In this document: one piece after another, positions 1 through 12,445 of the stretch | How positions within the stretch are numbered: position 1 is the stretch's first letter | Layout of the letters: each line of letters opens with the position of its first letter | NCBI GenBank assembly: GCA_008477525.1 | Contig: SPDT01000005.1 | Coordinates: 3,348,001-3,412,000, forward strand | DNA: 64,000 bases | Reading direction: 5' to 3' | Origin: Hypomyces perniciosus | Lineage: Eukaryota > Ascomycota > Sordariomycetes > Hypocreales > Hypocreaceae | Notes under the pieces: generated by a model | What the model was told of the DNA's origin: nothing | The model's input: the letters and a program-made list of their open reading frames with translations, nothing else | Databases searched by the model: none | Translations under genes and position numbers: made by a program

Positions 1-2345
1 AAAGCGGTCTTTATATATATAACTGCTGCGCCTATATACTTAACAAAGACTATAAAGCTGGCTAGAAAAAGAGAGAATTTAAAATTAAGCTTAAAAGGCT
101 AATTAGATATTTTATTAGCTATACTATAAATAGTATATATTATATTTAATTACCCTGGTTAATAAAGGTAATTAGTATAAAAAATATATAGTTTAATAAA
201 ATTAACTTTTTTAATAGTAATAAAGAGATTATAAATAAACTATTTATAGTTAAATTAAATAAACTGTTTAATAAAGTTAAAGAAAATAAACTCGAATTTA
301 AACTCTTTTTAATATATATTCCTATAATAAAAAATACCTTTATAGGTAATATAGAAAAAAAGAATATACCTTTAAAGGTAACAGAAATATAAAGTAATAA
401 AGATAGCCTAATAGATACTTTAAGTAAACTATTAAGGCATTTAAAAGGACCTTTTAGTCTTTAAACACTAAAAACTACCTTAAAATAATTAATCTTTACA
501 GATAATACTAATACATTAATAGGAACTTTAAATAATACTTTTATAAACAATTTACCCCTTTTTATAAAAAGGGATATAGTAGAAAAATAGCTTTATATAT
601 TAAAGGTATATAACCTAATACAAAAGAATAGTCTATTAAAGTTAAAAATAAATTAATATATAAAAGACTTGTTTATTTCTATAAAAGAAAATAAACTTTT
701 AAAGAAATGCTAGTTAATAATCCTTTAAGCGGTAAAATAATAGCTAATATTTACAAGAGCTTAAAACTTTAAAGGAGATAACCTGCAAGAAAAGCTAATA
801 AATATTTCTTAATATATAAGACTAAAATATATACTTTAAATACTGCTTTTAAAGATAATAAGCCTAGTATATACTTAATAATTACTAGGCTTTTTAATTT
901 AATATTATATTAACTATTATTTAATCAATAAAAGCTAATAAGTAATAAATTAAAAAGTATAAAGATAGTATTTACTGTTTTTAGTATAGTAGTAAACTAT
1001 AAATCCTCCTTTTAAAAAAGTATAGCTTTTAATAAACTGGTTATTTATTAAAAAGATTTAATAAAACTGCTAAAAGACTAAAAAGAGTTTATTAAATATT
1101 TACTTAAAGATAAGTTTAAGTAAACTATATATAATAAAATTAATTCTTTATATATAAAAGGGACTTAATAAAAGATATTACATTTAAAGGCAATAATAAA
1201 GCTATTACTAGTATATTAGGTTTTTATTTATAAATTTAACTAGAATAGAAATCTAAAATACTATAAAGTTTATTTTATAATCTATAGGGATTTATAAAAG
1301 TATATTATTATAAAGAATATATATATAGTTATATTAATAGTATATTCTTTTTATATATTTATTACTTTTATAGTAAAATTTAACTTTAAATTAAAGTAGT
1401 ATAATATTAAAAATGCTTTTTTTAATACTTTAAAGGATAAGAATTTAAAATTAGTTATATATAAGCTCTTTATAATAAATTACTAAATACTTTAAAAGTA
1501 AAATATAAGTTTTATAGTAAAAAAGATATATAATAGTTTTTAAAGATTAAAATTACTTAAAACTATATAGAGTATAAGATATACTTTTCGTATAAAACCT
1601 ATTTTAAAAAAATTGCGAAATAATTTAGGCTTAATAAAAGAATATAGCTTTTTATAATTTTAATACTTATTATAAAGCTTTAAAAGAGTATATTATAAGC
1701 TTTAAAAGTAACTAGTAAAATATATTAAAAGAAAATAGGATTAATACTTTATATAGCTATTATAATAAAGCTTAATATAGCTTATAGCGCTTTAACTTTA
1801 TTATAGTTTTTAATTAACTTTAATAAAAAGTATTTTAAAGTAGTTAACTAGTTAATCTATTATTTATATATATAGTGTTTCCTAGCTTTTTAATATAAAG
1901 GGCGCAGGGAAATATAAGTCTTAACTGCTTTAAGTAATACTTTTTTCGCTAATAATATAAATATTTAAAGATTATTTTAAAAGTATTTTATTACACTTTT
2001 CTTAAACTTTATCCTATAAAATATAACGCGCTAAAGTACTATTAGTATATCTATAATAAAAGCTAAGCTATTTACCTTTACTTAAATAGTAAAAGAGGCT
2101 ATAGGTTTATATTGCTTTTTTTAAAAAATAAAATTTAACTTTAGCAGGAATATTAAACAAGATTATTTATAGTTTCTTATTTTTTTATTTACTTTATACC
2201 TGCTAATAGGCTTATTAAAGCTTTATTATAGCAGTACTTTAAATATTTTAAAGTACTATTAAATTTAATAAATATATAGTTATTAGAATAAAATATATAA
2301 GAATACAGGAAACCAGTTAATTTTAGCCTGTAGGCTATATACTAT
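1..2345 (+). mobile_element. Copia-type pol remnant (integrase end, RT, RNase H), left arm
   Basis: RIP-degraded Ty1/Copia polyprotein read on the plus strand, already inside the element at base 1. The first 200 bases correspond to the end of integrase (the REFKTKPKG stretch is clear in the sister copy at about 5660 on the minus strand). Near 1400-1440 the Copia reverse-transcriptase signature YNIKNAFFN is readable (family form YDVKNAFLN). RNase H follows to about 2330. Gln and Trp codons are replaced by TAA/TAG throughout, so no long reading frame survives. The same sequence recurs reverse-complemented at 3061-5735. It runs off the left edge of the window. Confidence 0.85.
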
Positions 2346-3060
2346 AAGGGGTATATTCTATTACCGCAATAACTATTCTCCAAAAGCTTTCTAGCCTTTA
2401 TATACCTGCGCGTAAAGGGCATTATTATTATAATTGCTATTACCTAAAATAGCAGCCTTTTTAAAGTAAATTAAATTCTCCTTTTTTAATAAATTAAATT
2501 ATAGGCGTAATGCCTTTTTATACTAGGTTACTATTTAATTATATAAGTTTACAAATATATAAAGGAAAAATAATATATTTACCTAGTTATCCTCTTTATT
2601 TATAGCTTAAAAAAGCCAGTATATAATTAATATAAATATTAAATAACTATAAAGTATACAATTAAGTAAAATAATATAAATAAATTAAAGAAGAGTTTAT
2701 TAAAAGGTATATTAATAATTATTATTAAAGCAAATAGTATACTGCTAAAAGTAGGCAATAAAAATATATTAAAAGAAGTCTCTTTTATTAGTGATTGCTA
2801 ACCTTAAATAACCCTTATAAAAAGGGGATAATAGTATAGCAGTAAAGGCAGTGGCAGTAGTAGAGGCAGAAGTAGTAGCAGGAGTAGCTGTAAAGGCAGC
2901 TACTAGAGCAGTAGCAGCAGCGATAAAGGCAAAGGCTAGGGTAAAAGTATAAAAAATACGCTAAAGAGCAGCTATTACTGCCTTCCAGGCAGTAGGAAAA
3001 TCGATAAAGGGGTTATACCTTAAGCTTAATAAAAAGGAAGCTAGACTAGCCGGCGCAGGA
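2346..3060. other. Spacer between the Copia arms with a Ser/Gly/Arg/Lys low-complexity stretch
   Basis: Not shared by the two arms. The left two thirds are AT-rich and unassigned. Bases about 2838-3050 are much less AT-rich and hold AGT/AGC/GGC/AGA-rich triplets. One plus-strand frame reads as a Ser-Gly-Arg-Lys-rich string (SKGSGSSRGRSSSRSSCKGS) broken by TAG codons. It could be the low-complexity tail of a retroelement gag or of a captured gene. No LTR matching 8374-8649 was found here, although one would be expected at this end of the right-hand Copia. Confidence 0.5.
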
Positions 3061-6000
3061 GCAGGCTAGAATTAACCAGTTTCTTATATTTTTATATATT
3101 CTATTCTAGTAACAATATATCTGTTAAGTTTAATAATACTTTAAAGTACTTAAAGTGCTGCTATAATAGGGCTTTAATAAGCCTATTAGCAGGTATAAGG
3201 TTAATAGAAAGATAAAAAACTGTAAATAATCCTTTTTAATATTCTTATTAAAGCTATATATTCTATATGTTAATATAATATAGGCGAGTATTAATTTATA
3301 TACTTTTTTTAATTATAAAATATATAGTTAATTAATTATTATAATTAATATTTTAATTAGTGCTAGGGTTAAATTTTATTTTTTAGAAAAAGTAATATAA
3401 ATTTATAGCCTCTTTTACTATTTAAGTAAAGGTAAATAGTTTAGCTTTTATTATAGATATAGTAATAGTGCTTTAATATATTGCATTTTATAAAATAAAG
3501 CTTAAGAAAAGTGTAATAAAATACCTTTAAAATAATCTTTAAGTATTTATATTATTAGTGAAAAAAGTATTGCTTAAAGCAGTTAAAACTTATATTTCTT
3601 TTCTCCCTTTATATTAAAAAGCTAGGAAATACTATATATATAAATAGCGGATTAGCTAGTTAACTGCTTTAAAATACTCTTTACTAGGGTTAATTAAAAA
3701 CTATAATAAAGCTAAGGCGCTATAAGCTATATTAGGCTTTATTATAATAGCTGTATAGAGTATTAATCCCACTTTTTTTTAATATATTTTAATAGTTACT
3801 TTTAATACTTACAATATACTTTTCTAAAGCTTTATAATAAGTATTAAAATTATAGGAACCTATATTCCTTTATTAAGCTTAAATTATTTTATAATTTTTT
3901 TAAAATAAGTCTTATAAGAAAGGTATATGCTCTGCTTTATATAGTTTTAAGTAATTTTAATCTTTAAAAATTACTGTATATCTCTTTTACTATAAAGTTT
4001 ATATTTCACTTTTAAAACATTTAGTAATTTAATATAAAGAGCTTTATTATTATAATAATATATAATTAAAATATTATTTATATAGAATATAATAAAAATC
4101 TTTTAAGCTTTATTATAAAAGAGACAGGGCTTTTTAAAGTTTAAAATTAACCTTTATTACTTTAAAGTTAAAGATAGTTTATTAAACTATCGCTTTAGCG
4201 AGTCCTTTAAGCTATATAAGGCTTTCGCGAGCTTTAGACAGATATTCGGCTACTTAAAACCTTTAAAGAGCTTATATATAACTAATTTTAAGTTCTTATC
4301 CTTTAAAGTATTAAAAAAAGCATTTTTAATATTATATTACTTTAACTTAAAGTTAAATCTTACTATAAAAGTAATAAATATATAGAAAAAACGCGCTGCT
4401 AATATAGCTATATATATACTTTTTATAGTAAAGTGCTTTTATAAATCCCTATAAACTATAAATAAACTTTATAGTATTTTAAATTTCCATTCTAGTTAAA
4501 CTTATAAATAAAAACCTAATATACTAATAATAGCTTTATTATTGCTTTTAAATATAATATTTTTTACTAAATCCCTTTTATATATAAAGAATTAATTTTA
4601 TTATATACAGCTTACTTAAACCTATTTTTAAGTAAATATTTTATAAGCTCTTTTTAGTCTTTTAGCAGTTTTACTAAATCCTTTTAATAAATAATTAATT
4701 TATTAACAGCTATATTTTTTTAAAAAGAGGATTTATAATTTATTATTATATTAAAAATAATAAATACTATTTCTATACTCTTTAATTTATTATTTATTAG
4801 CTTTTATTAATTAAATAGTAGTTAATATAATATTAAATTAAAAAGCTTAGTAATTATTAAATATATACTAGGCTTATTATTTTTAAAAGTAGTATTTAAA
4901 GTGCGCGTTTTAGTCCTATATATTAGGAGATATTTATTAGCCTTTTTTATAGGTTATTTCCTTTAAAGTTTTAAGCTTTTATAAATATTAGCTACTGCTT
5001 TACTGCTTAAAGGATTATTAACTAATATTTTTTTAAAGGTTTACTTTTCTTTTATAAAAGTAAGCGAATCTTTTATATACTAGTCTACTTCCAGCCTTAA
5101 TAAACTATCCTCTTTATTAGGTTATATACCTTTAATATATAAGGCTGTTTTTCTGCTATATCCCTCTCTATAGAGAGGGGTAAATCGCTCGCTAAAGTAT
5201 TACCTAAGGTTCCTATTAGCGCGCTAGTATTATCTATAAGGATTAACTATTCTAGGGTAACCTTTAATATTTAAAAATTAAAAGGTCTTTTTAAGTGTAT
5301 TAGTAGTTTACTTAAAGTATTTATTAAGCTGTTTTTAACGCTCTATATCTCTATTACCTTTAAAAGTATACTCTTTTTTTTTATATTACCTATAAAGATA
5401 TTCTTTATTACAGGAATATATATTAAAAAGAGTTTAAATTCTAGCTTATTTTCTTTAACCTTATTAAACAGTTTATTTAACTTAACTATAAACAGTTTAT
5501 CTATAATCTCTTTATTACTATTAAAAAAGCTAGTTTTATTAAACTATATATTCTTTATAATAATTACCTTTATTAGGCAAAGTAATTAAATGCAATATAT
5601 ATTATTTACAGTATAGCTAATAAAATATTTAATTAGCCCTTTAGGCTTAGTTTTAAATTCTCTCTTTTTCTGGCTAGCTTTATAGTCTTTATGAAGTATA
5701 TAGGCGCAGTAGCTGTATATATAAAGCCCGCTTTAATTTAGCTATAGGTCTATAAAAGGCTTTTTTATTAAAAGGGGTATAAAGTTATGGAACTATTGCT
5801 TTAATTTATCGATAAGTAATATTATATTAAGGCTGCGTATAGGATTTATATTAATAATATATGCTATAGCTTTTATGCTCTTTAGCTATAAGTCAGTTAA
5901 AGACTTATAGCTTTTAGTATTTTAATTGATTTATTTATTACTTTTTAACTTACCTATTCTAAAGCGCTATTTAGCTTATATATATAGGAAAAGGCAAGCT

Positions 6001-8649
6001 TTAAGATAATATTTTCTGTATTAGCCTAAATTTAAAAGTGTAATAAACTTTTAACTGCAATTATAGCTTTCTTATTATCCTACCTAAAAAAGTATATAAA
6101 GATATTATATTATATCTTTACTATATTTATAAAGTTAAAAAAAGTATTAAAAATAGTTTTTTATTTTTTATTTAATAAAGGGTATATATATAACTATATA
6201 GTATATTCTTTTTTAAGTATTAAAAGCTAGTTATTTTTATTATAGCCTTTAAAATAGTTTTAAAGATCCCAGTATACTTTAAAGAATAGTTTTAATGCTT
6301 ATCTATTAAATAGTCTGTGAGAGATAACCTGTTTTGCGTATATAAAAGTATAAGCCTTATATTCTATATATATAGTTCCCTTAATACATATATTCCTTGC
6401 ATTCTTTATAATTGCTTTAAGCGCTTTTAGGCTTAAATATCTTAATTATAGATATTAAAGCTATTTAAAGTTATATTATAATATTAAAGAATTATATATT
6501 AGTCTTCTTTTACTTTTTAATACTATATAAATACTATAGTCTATATTAAAAAAAATTAAAAAAAGCTATTAAGCTGCTTAATATAATATACTTAAAGATA
6601 AAGGCAATATAAAGCGATAAAGGCTTATATTAAAGAAATAGAACATTATACCTATACTTTACTTTCTTTATAATAGGATTTAAATTGGCTATACTAGTAT
6701 AAAATATATTATTATACCTTATTAGCTAAATCCCTGCTTTTTAAAGCTTTAATAAAGATATAATATTAATATATAATCCTTAAACTATAGCTATATCTAA
6801 ACGCTCGATAAAGCGCATTATCTTTTAATATAGATTATAAAAAGTATCTTTTATTAAATAATAACCTCTTTTAATTATTAAATAGCTAACTCCTTTTACT
6901 TTAATATAGTCCTTTTTTATATTTAAAATAAAAGAGCTAGGAATAAAGTAATTCCTGTTATTTATAAAATAAATAGTACTATATATATTAAAACGGGTAT
7001 TTTAAAAGAGGCAGTAAAGTATATTTTATATATTAATATATATTAATACATTTATTAAGTATACTGCAGGGCTTGTATCTTCTTTATTAATTAGGCTTAA
7101 GAGATTAAAGTAGCTATAATAGTTAAGGCTATTCCTCTTTATATTAAGGCAGTAAAGTTAATACCCCTTTTATTAAGCTTTTTATAAATAGCCTGCTATT
7201 TATCTTTTTATAGGCGTATATAAATCTTTACAGTTTATTTAAATATAAAAATATATTTCCCTTTTTTATTAAGCCTTTAGTAAATGCAGTATATATTTTA
7301 CTATAGTTATTTAAAGGCTAAATATACTTTTTAGGTCTATAAAGGCACTCTTTACTAATAAAAGGCTTTGAGTATATATTACTACTGCTTAATATATTAT
7401 TAAAGTAGTTATTAAGTATTATATAAAAGCTATAAATATAGTTTTTTATATTTTTTAAAGTATTTAAAAAAACTATTTAAGTTAATTAAAGGAGAAGATT
7501 TTATTTATTTTACTACTTTTAATTAAGCTATTTATATAGTATAAATAGTAGGCAGTGAAGTTTAAGGTAAAGTATACTCTAATAGCTTTAAAGAAAGCTA
7601 TTTAAGAAGCTGTTCCTATAACCTTTAAAAGCTTATACTTTACTGCACTTATATAAATATATACCTAGTAGGTATATTATACTTTTAGCTTAATATTCCT
7701 ACACTCTACTTTATATAGTATATATTAATAGAATAAATATACTTCTTTGTATATTATATTTTTATAAAAAGTTAATTAGTCTTTAAACTTTTTAATAATT
7801 TAGCAAATAGTAAACTTAACATTAAAGTCTTTATTATTATTATAGGCTGCTTTAATAGTAATAAAGGCTAAGGCTGCGGCTTTAAAGTCTATTAAAACTA
7901 AAGTATAGATATTAAAGTTAATTATTTTTTAAATTTAATTTAGGATTATATTACTAGCCTTCCTTTTTTCTTTATTTAAAGTAATATTAAACTAGTGCTT
8001 TTAAAGTATACTATTATAGTAAATAGAGATATCTACTATAAAGGCATTAAAACTAAACTTTTATACTATATATTCCTTTACTTTTACTAAAGTAAATAGT
8101 TTAGTAATAAGGAAATGGTTATTTAATTAATTAAAGAGATTAAAATTAAGCCTGTTTTAAACTTTAGCAGTAGTTATATAGTTAATTAAAATAATAATCT
8201 ATTTAATCTATTAAACTATTAATTCCAGCTTTATAAAAGTAATATCCCTTATACTATCTATTATAGAAGATAGCTTTAGTAGTTTAAGGGCGAAGGTATA
8301 GGGTATAAGGAAAGATATAATATTAAAGTAGAAGTTTCTAGTAACTTTAATAGTTATTACCTAGGCTTATAACTGTAATAGAGCGCGGCACAGCTATATA
8401 AAGTATAGAGAGATAGGAAATAAAGCTTAATTCTATGAAAGAGAATATGCTATAGTGGCCTCGCTATATATATATATAGCTAATATAAAGAAGAAGCTGT
8501 ATGCAGGCGCTGTAAGCGCCTATATAGTCTGATATATCGCTTACGCGATGTGTATGTTAGCTTGTATCTGCTAATAAAGCAGATAAGAGCTCCCTAGCGC
8601 CGGCCCTAGCGCTGACAAGCGGCAGGGCCCTGGCCTACTCAACCCAACA
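3061..8649 (-). mobile_element. Copia retrotransposon, right copy, RIP-degraded
   Basis: Minus-strand Ty1/Copia element. Read from high to low coordinates it has a putative 5' LTR (8374-8649), gag/protease/integrase sequence to about 5730, then integrase end, RT and RNase H down to about 3100. The C-terminal end reads PANRLIKALL then HFKYFKVLLNLTDI, matching the usual PADxLTKAL ending of Copia RNase H. No 3' LTR was found, so the copy looks truncated or rearranged at its 3' side. It interrupts the Gypsy C1 reverse transcriptase at 8650. Confidence 0.8.
8374..8649 (-). repeat. Putative 5' LTR of the right-hand Copia
   Basis: About 276 bases beginning TGTTGGG on the minus strand and ending ..ATTACA before the internal region. 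The outer 200 bases (8450-8649) keep a normal base composition and the inner end is AT-shifted. A second copy was not found, so the inner boundary rests on the TG..CA rule and is the less certain end. Confidence 0.6.
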
Positions 8650-8693
8650 TTTATATATTTATTAAATTAAAAGGAATATTAAAAATATATATA

Positions 8694-8955
8694 TATTAGG
8701 AGACCGGAAGCTCCGGAGCTCTTATGATATTATATGGGCCGGAATGTATATATAAGAGTAACTGTGGTCCCTGAAGATATAGAACTTTAGAGACCAGTAA
8801 ACTACTGCTGCTACACCTAACTACTAGTTTCTGGCTTGTTACCTGCTTGTTAGCAACTATCTCTCCTCCAAGTGACTGCTCTTCAACCTCCTCTACTCTT
8901 CCCTAGGGTCGCAGCCCCTCGCCCGATCCGTTTGCCCCAAAGAGGGTCTCTGACA
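8694..8955 (+). repeat. Solo LTR of Gypsy family A inside C1
   Basis: 262 bases running from TATTAGGAGACC (originally TGTTAGGAGACC) to GGTCTCTGACA. It is flanked by ATATA on both sides (8689-8693 and 8956-8960). The same LTR occurs as the two ends of element A (27893-28104 plus 40249-40306, and 46749-46967 plus 53574-53615) in the opposite orientation. Removing it together with one duplication rejoins an RT segment of C1 that reads like the stretch after the YxDD box, which confirms an insertion. Confidence 0.85.
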
Positions 8956-10744
8956 ATATATCAAGTAATAGCTTACCTTTAAAATACTAGCATTTAAATT
9001 AATATTATTAAATGCAAATTTAAAATAATAAATATAAAATACTTTAATTTAATTATTACTTTAAAGGGACTAGAAATAGATTTTAAGAAAATTAAAGCTA
9101 TATTAAATTAATAATTATTTAAAGGAGTAAAAGACTTATAAAAGTTCTTTAATTTTTTAAATTTCTATTACTATTTTATTTAAAGATACTTTAAAATAAC
9201 TGCACTATTAAATAATCTTTTAAAAAAGGATTAACTATATATTTAAAGAGAGAAATAGCAGGAAGATTTTAATTTAATTAAATATACCTTTAAATTAGCC
9301 TTAATCCTAGCCCTCTTTAACTATAATAAGCAAATAGTCCTTAAAACTAATACCTTTAATTAAGTATTAGGCAGTATCCTATTACAGTATAATAAAGAGG
9401 GTATTTTATACCTTATTATATTTTTTTCTATAAAGTATAATACTTAAGAATATAACTATAAAATCCATTATAAAGAACTTTTAGTTATTATTAAAGTAAT
9501 AGAGGAATAGCACTTAAAATTATAAAGCTTATAAAAGTTTAATATTATTATAAACGATAAAAACCGTAAATACTTTACCTTAATTAAAGCTTTAAATTAA
9601 TAGTAAATTTAATAGTCTAAATTCTTTTCTAGCTTTAACTTTTATATTATTTACTAACTTAACTTTAAGGCTATAAAGCTTAATAGTTTAAATAAAAAAG
9701 TAGAAAATAAGCCTATAAAAATAAACCCTTTTAATAATTAAATTAAAAATAAATAATATATTATCCTTTTATAAAATTATTTCAGCTTTAAAGTTTAGGT
9801 AATATTTTAAAAAGAAGTCTTATTAAATATAAAATTATCTATAAAGGCTGCCTTTAAAGCTATAATAATACCTGTAAAAAATAAATGAATTAACAATTTA
9901 ATTGCTGCAGTATATAAATAAAATACTATACTAAAAGAAATAGTAATTATACTTTAAAACCTTAATATCCGCTAATAGCTAAAATAGCTTTATAAAGAAC
10001 TTTAAATTATAATAAATAACTGCTAAATAATAAATAGCAGAATTTACTATAAAAGGCAGCTCTTTATTTCCTTTAATAATAAACTTTATATATAAATCTT
10101 ATTTAAAAACCACTTAAGCAGCCTAATAAAATATTTAAATAGGTTTAAAACTTTAAACTTTATTAACTAGATATCTTAATAGCTATAGATTTTAAAAGAT
10201 ATTAAAGTATTTATATAAGCCTATAAACTATATATTAAAATAAAGGCCTTGCAATCTTTACTATAAAGCTTCCTTTAATTATTATTAATTTTATTTTATA
10301 TATAGTTAAATATCTCTATTAATTATATTATACTGCTATTTAAATCCTACTACTATAATATTTCCTATAAACATTTATTAATAATAGTCTACTGCTTTAT
10401 AAAAATATATTATTTTATATTTATTACTTTACTATTAATAAAGGAGTTAATTAATATATTTATTAGCAGGATTTACTGCCTTTATAGTATACCTAATAAT
10501 ATTATATTAGACTGCAGTATATAGTTCATATTCCAATTTTAAGAATAACTTTTAAAGTAATTAAAAATTATATTAAAATAGTTATTAGCTTTTTAGTTTA
10601 AAATTAATAGCTAAATTAAAAGAATTAATGTAAATATAAAATAATACCTGTAAGCTTTTATTAACTTTTATTAAAACAATTAACTTTATTAGCTTTTATT
10701 AACTACATTTACGATAAATAATATAGTATTTAAAACTATTAATA

Positions 10745-11325
10745 TGTTAAAATAACAAGGTTATAATGAACCTTATTTATGTATGGCTTCTAGGAAGCTG
10801 TATACAGCGCAGCAATGAGGAGACGACTGAGAGTCTAGTTGGGTTAACAATGGATGAACAATTGAATTGTAACTGAACTAATAGCTAGAAAGCTATAGAA
10901 TATCTAGTGATGTGCGGCTGGTGTAGAAGTGATTGTATAAACAATAGCTTTGTCTTCTACGATAGTCCTCCGACTAGATAATAGGAATGCGGCGGCAGAA
11001 TTGGGTTTGTGGCCCCATTCCTATTTTCCGCAAAATTCATTTATATGGGAAATCGTCCAAATCGATTCACGGCCATACAAACAGGAAACCATTTTAGTCA
11101 GATTTTTCACAATAGCCATTGTGGCCATTGTATTGAGTCTAGGGTAGGCGGGGTAGCTGGTCCTAGCTCAATTGTTATCGTTGAAGATAACAGAAATTTC
11201 CTGACTTACACCGAAGTTCCTCCAGGGACTCGGTCCTAGCGTCGGGCCTAATTCCAGGTCTAGCCGGAATAGGAAGGTTACCCAAATACACTGAAATCCT
11301 TACTTTTTAGCCCTCCTTTTTAACA
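10745..11325 (+). repeat. 581-bp solo LTR inside C1 integrase
   Basis: Island of ordinary base composition inside a RIP-degraded integrase. It starts TGTTAAAA, ends TTTTTAACA and is flanked by TAATA on both sides (10740-10744 and 11326-11330). With the LTR and one duplication removed, the Gypsy frame continues (..KTIN/ILLFF..). Short open frames inside it (10950-11239) have no recognisable product and are taken as chance. It carries few RIP changes, so it either inserted late or escaped RIP as a single copy. No second copy is seen in the window. Confidence 0.85.
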
Positions 11326-12257
11326 TAATATATTACTGTTTTTTATTAACTATAGTTTTAACCTTTATTTAAAGATAGAGCCTTTATAGCTTTACCTACT
11401 AAACCTTTTTGCAGTAAAGAAAAAAGAGTTTTTCTATAGTAACGCTATTGCTATTTAATTTAAATATATTATTATACAGCTAAAAGCCTTTATTAAAGCT
11501 TTAACAAAGAGATAAAGAAAATGCAAATATATAAAAAGAGGTAGTATTAGTCTATACTATTAAGCAGGAAGTCTTTATCGATATATAAAATATAAAGACT
11601 AACTAGCTAATAAAGAAGCTAGATAATAAATAGGCGGGATTTTAATAATAATAAAGGTATATTTATAGATTTACGCTATTAGCCTGCTAGAAAATATAAA
11701 GATTTTCCTAGTTTTATATAACTCTTTTTTATAACTTAAAACAGTTACTTTACTGCGCTTTAAGCAAAAAATAATTAATAAAGCTAAGTTAAGGAATATT
11801 TAAGGCAGGGTATTAAAAAGGGAAGATAGTATAGATAAAGTATAAGAGAAATAAAAGTTTAAAGTGCTTTTAAATTATTATAATAATAATAGATTTTACT
11901 ATTTTATTAAATAAAAATACTATACTGCTATATAGTAATTAATTAAAGACCTGTAAAGTTAAGAGAAGGTAATATAAAACTTTTATAAAAGAAACCTAAA
12001 AAAGCTAGGCCTACTGTAATAAACACTAAAAGGAATTATAAAAGAGAAAAAGGAGGAAACAGCTAGAAAGAAATTAATGCCTATAAAGCACTAATTAAAG
12101 ACAACACTATATTAAAGTCTATAGCTAAACTATATATTATTAATACTAAAAACTATATAATTCGCTTTATTTACCTTTATATTAAAAGTATTAAAATAGA
12201 TTACCTAGAATTTCGATTTATATAAGTAATATAGCTATTTACAGCTAAATAGTATAA

Positions 12258-12270
12258 TAAAGAGGGGGGG
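12258..12270 (+). other. Polypurine tract of Gypsy C1
   Basis: AAAGAGGGGGGG lies immediately upstream of the 3' LTR, the usual plus-strand priming site of Gypsy elements. An equivalent G-run precedes the 3' LTR of elements A (40312-40318, minus strand), B (47132-47140, minus strand) and E (59485-59491). Confidence 0.7.
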
Positions 12271-12273
12271 TAC

Positions 12274-12445
12274 TGTTACAGCACTGACTATAATGCGATA
12301 TTGATGCCCTGTTATGTAAGCCCTGGTTATGTGACCAGGCCCTAATGCGTTCCTAGCTATAGCTTTCTGTAGAGCCTTAAGGCTTTCTCGCTCTCCACGG
12401 CATAACAACGATATTTGCCCTGACCTGCCTTTCTATACCGTAATA
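12274..12445 (+). repeat. 3' LTR of Gypsy C1
   Basis: 172 bases starting TGTTACAGCAC directly after the polypurine tract and ending ..TATACCGTAATA. Its ends resemble those of the element B LTR (TGTTACGGCAC .. TATCGTAATA). A RIP-degraded relative lies at 25053-25226 on the minus strand. The interior still has near-normal base composition (12290-12420). Confidence 0.8.

Larger units (their letters stand above)
1..5735. repeat. Large imperfect inverted repeat made of two Copia bodies
   Basis: Bases 1-2345 and 3061-5735 are reverse complements over their length, with scattered RIP-type transitions and a few indels. About 715 bases separate the arms. Both arms end at the same point just past the Copia RNase H end (2340 and 3061), so the two pol bodies are arranged tail to tail. 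The right arm is longer, with several inserted stretches. Arm 1 continues beyond the window, so the total arm length is not known. Confidence 0.85.
8650..12445 (+). mobile_element. Gypsy element C1 remnant (RT, RNase H, integrase, chromodomain-like end, 3' LTR)
   Basis: Plus-strand Ty3/Gypsy pol, truncated on its 5' side by the Copia at 8649. Readable parts include the end of RT (8650-9180), RNase H (QYNKEGILY near 9395 and YNYKIHYKELL near 9450), the integrase core (RIYCLYSIPNNIILD near 10470-10510) and the region after integrase up to about 12250. Two solo LTRs interrupt it (8694-8955 and 10745-11325), and the reading frame resumes on either side of each. A G-rich polypurine tract (12261-12270) precedes the 3' LTR. 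Numerous TAA/TAG codons from RIP make it non-functional. Confidence 0.9.

Noticed and set aside
8956..9055. 8694-8955 as the 5' LTR of the Gypsy C1 that follows
   Set aside because: RT sequence follows directly without primer site or gag, and RT also precedes it. ATATA duplications show a solo insertion, and C1 has a different LTR at its 3' end.
10950..11239. Two overlapping open frames of 65 and 76 codons
   Set aside because: They lie inside the 581-bp solo LTR, have no recognisable motif and overlap in different frames.
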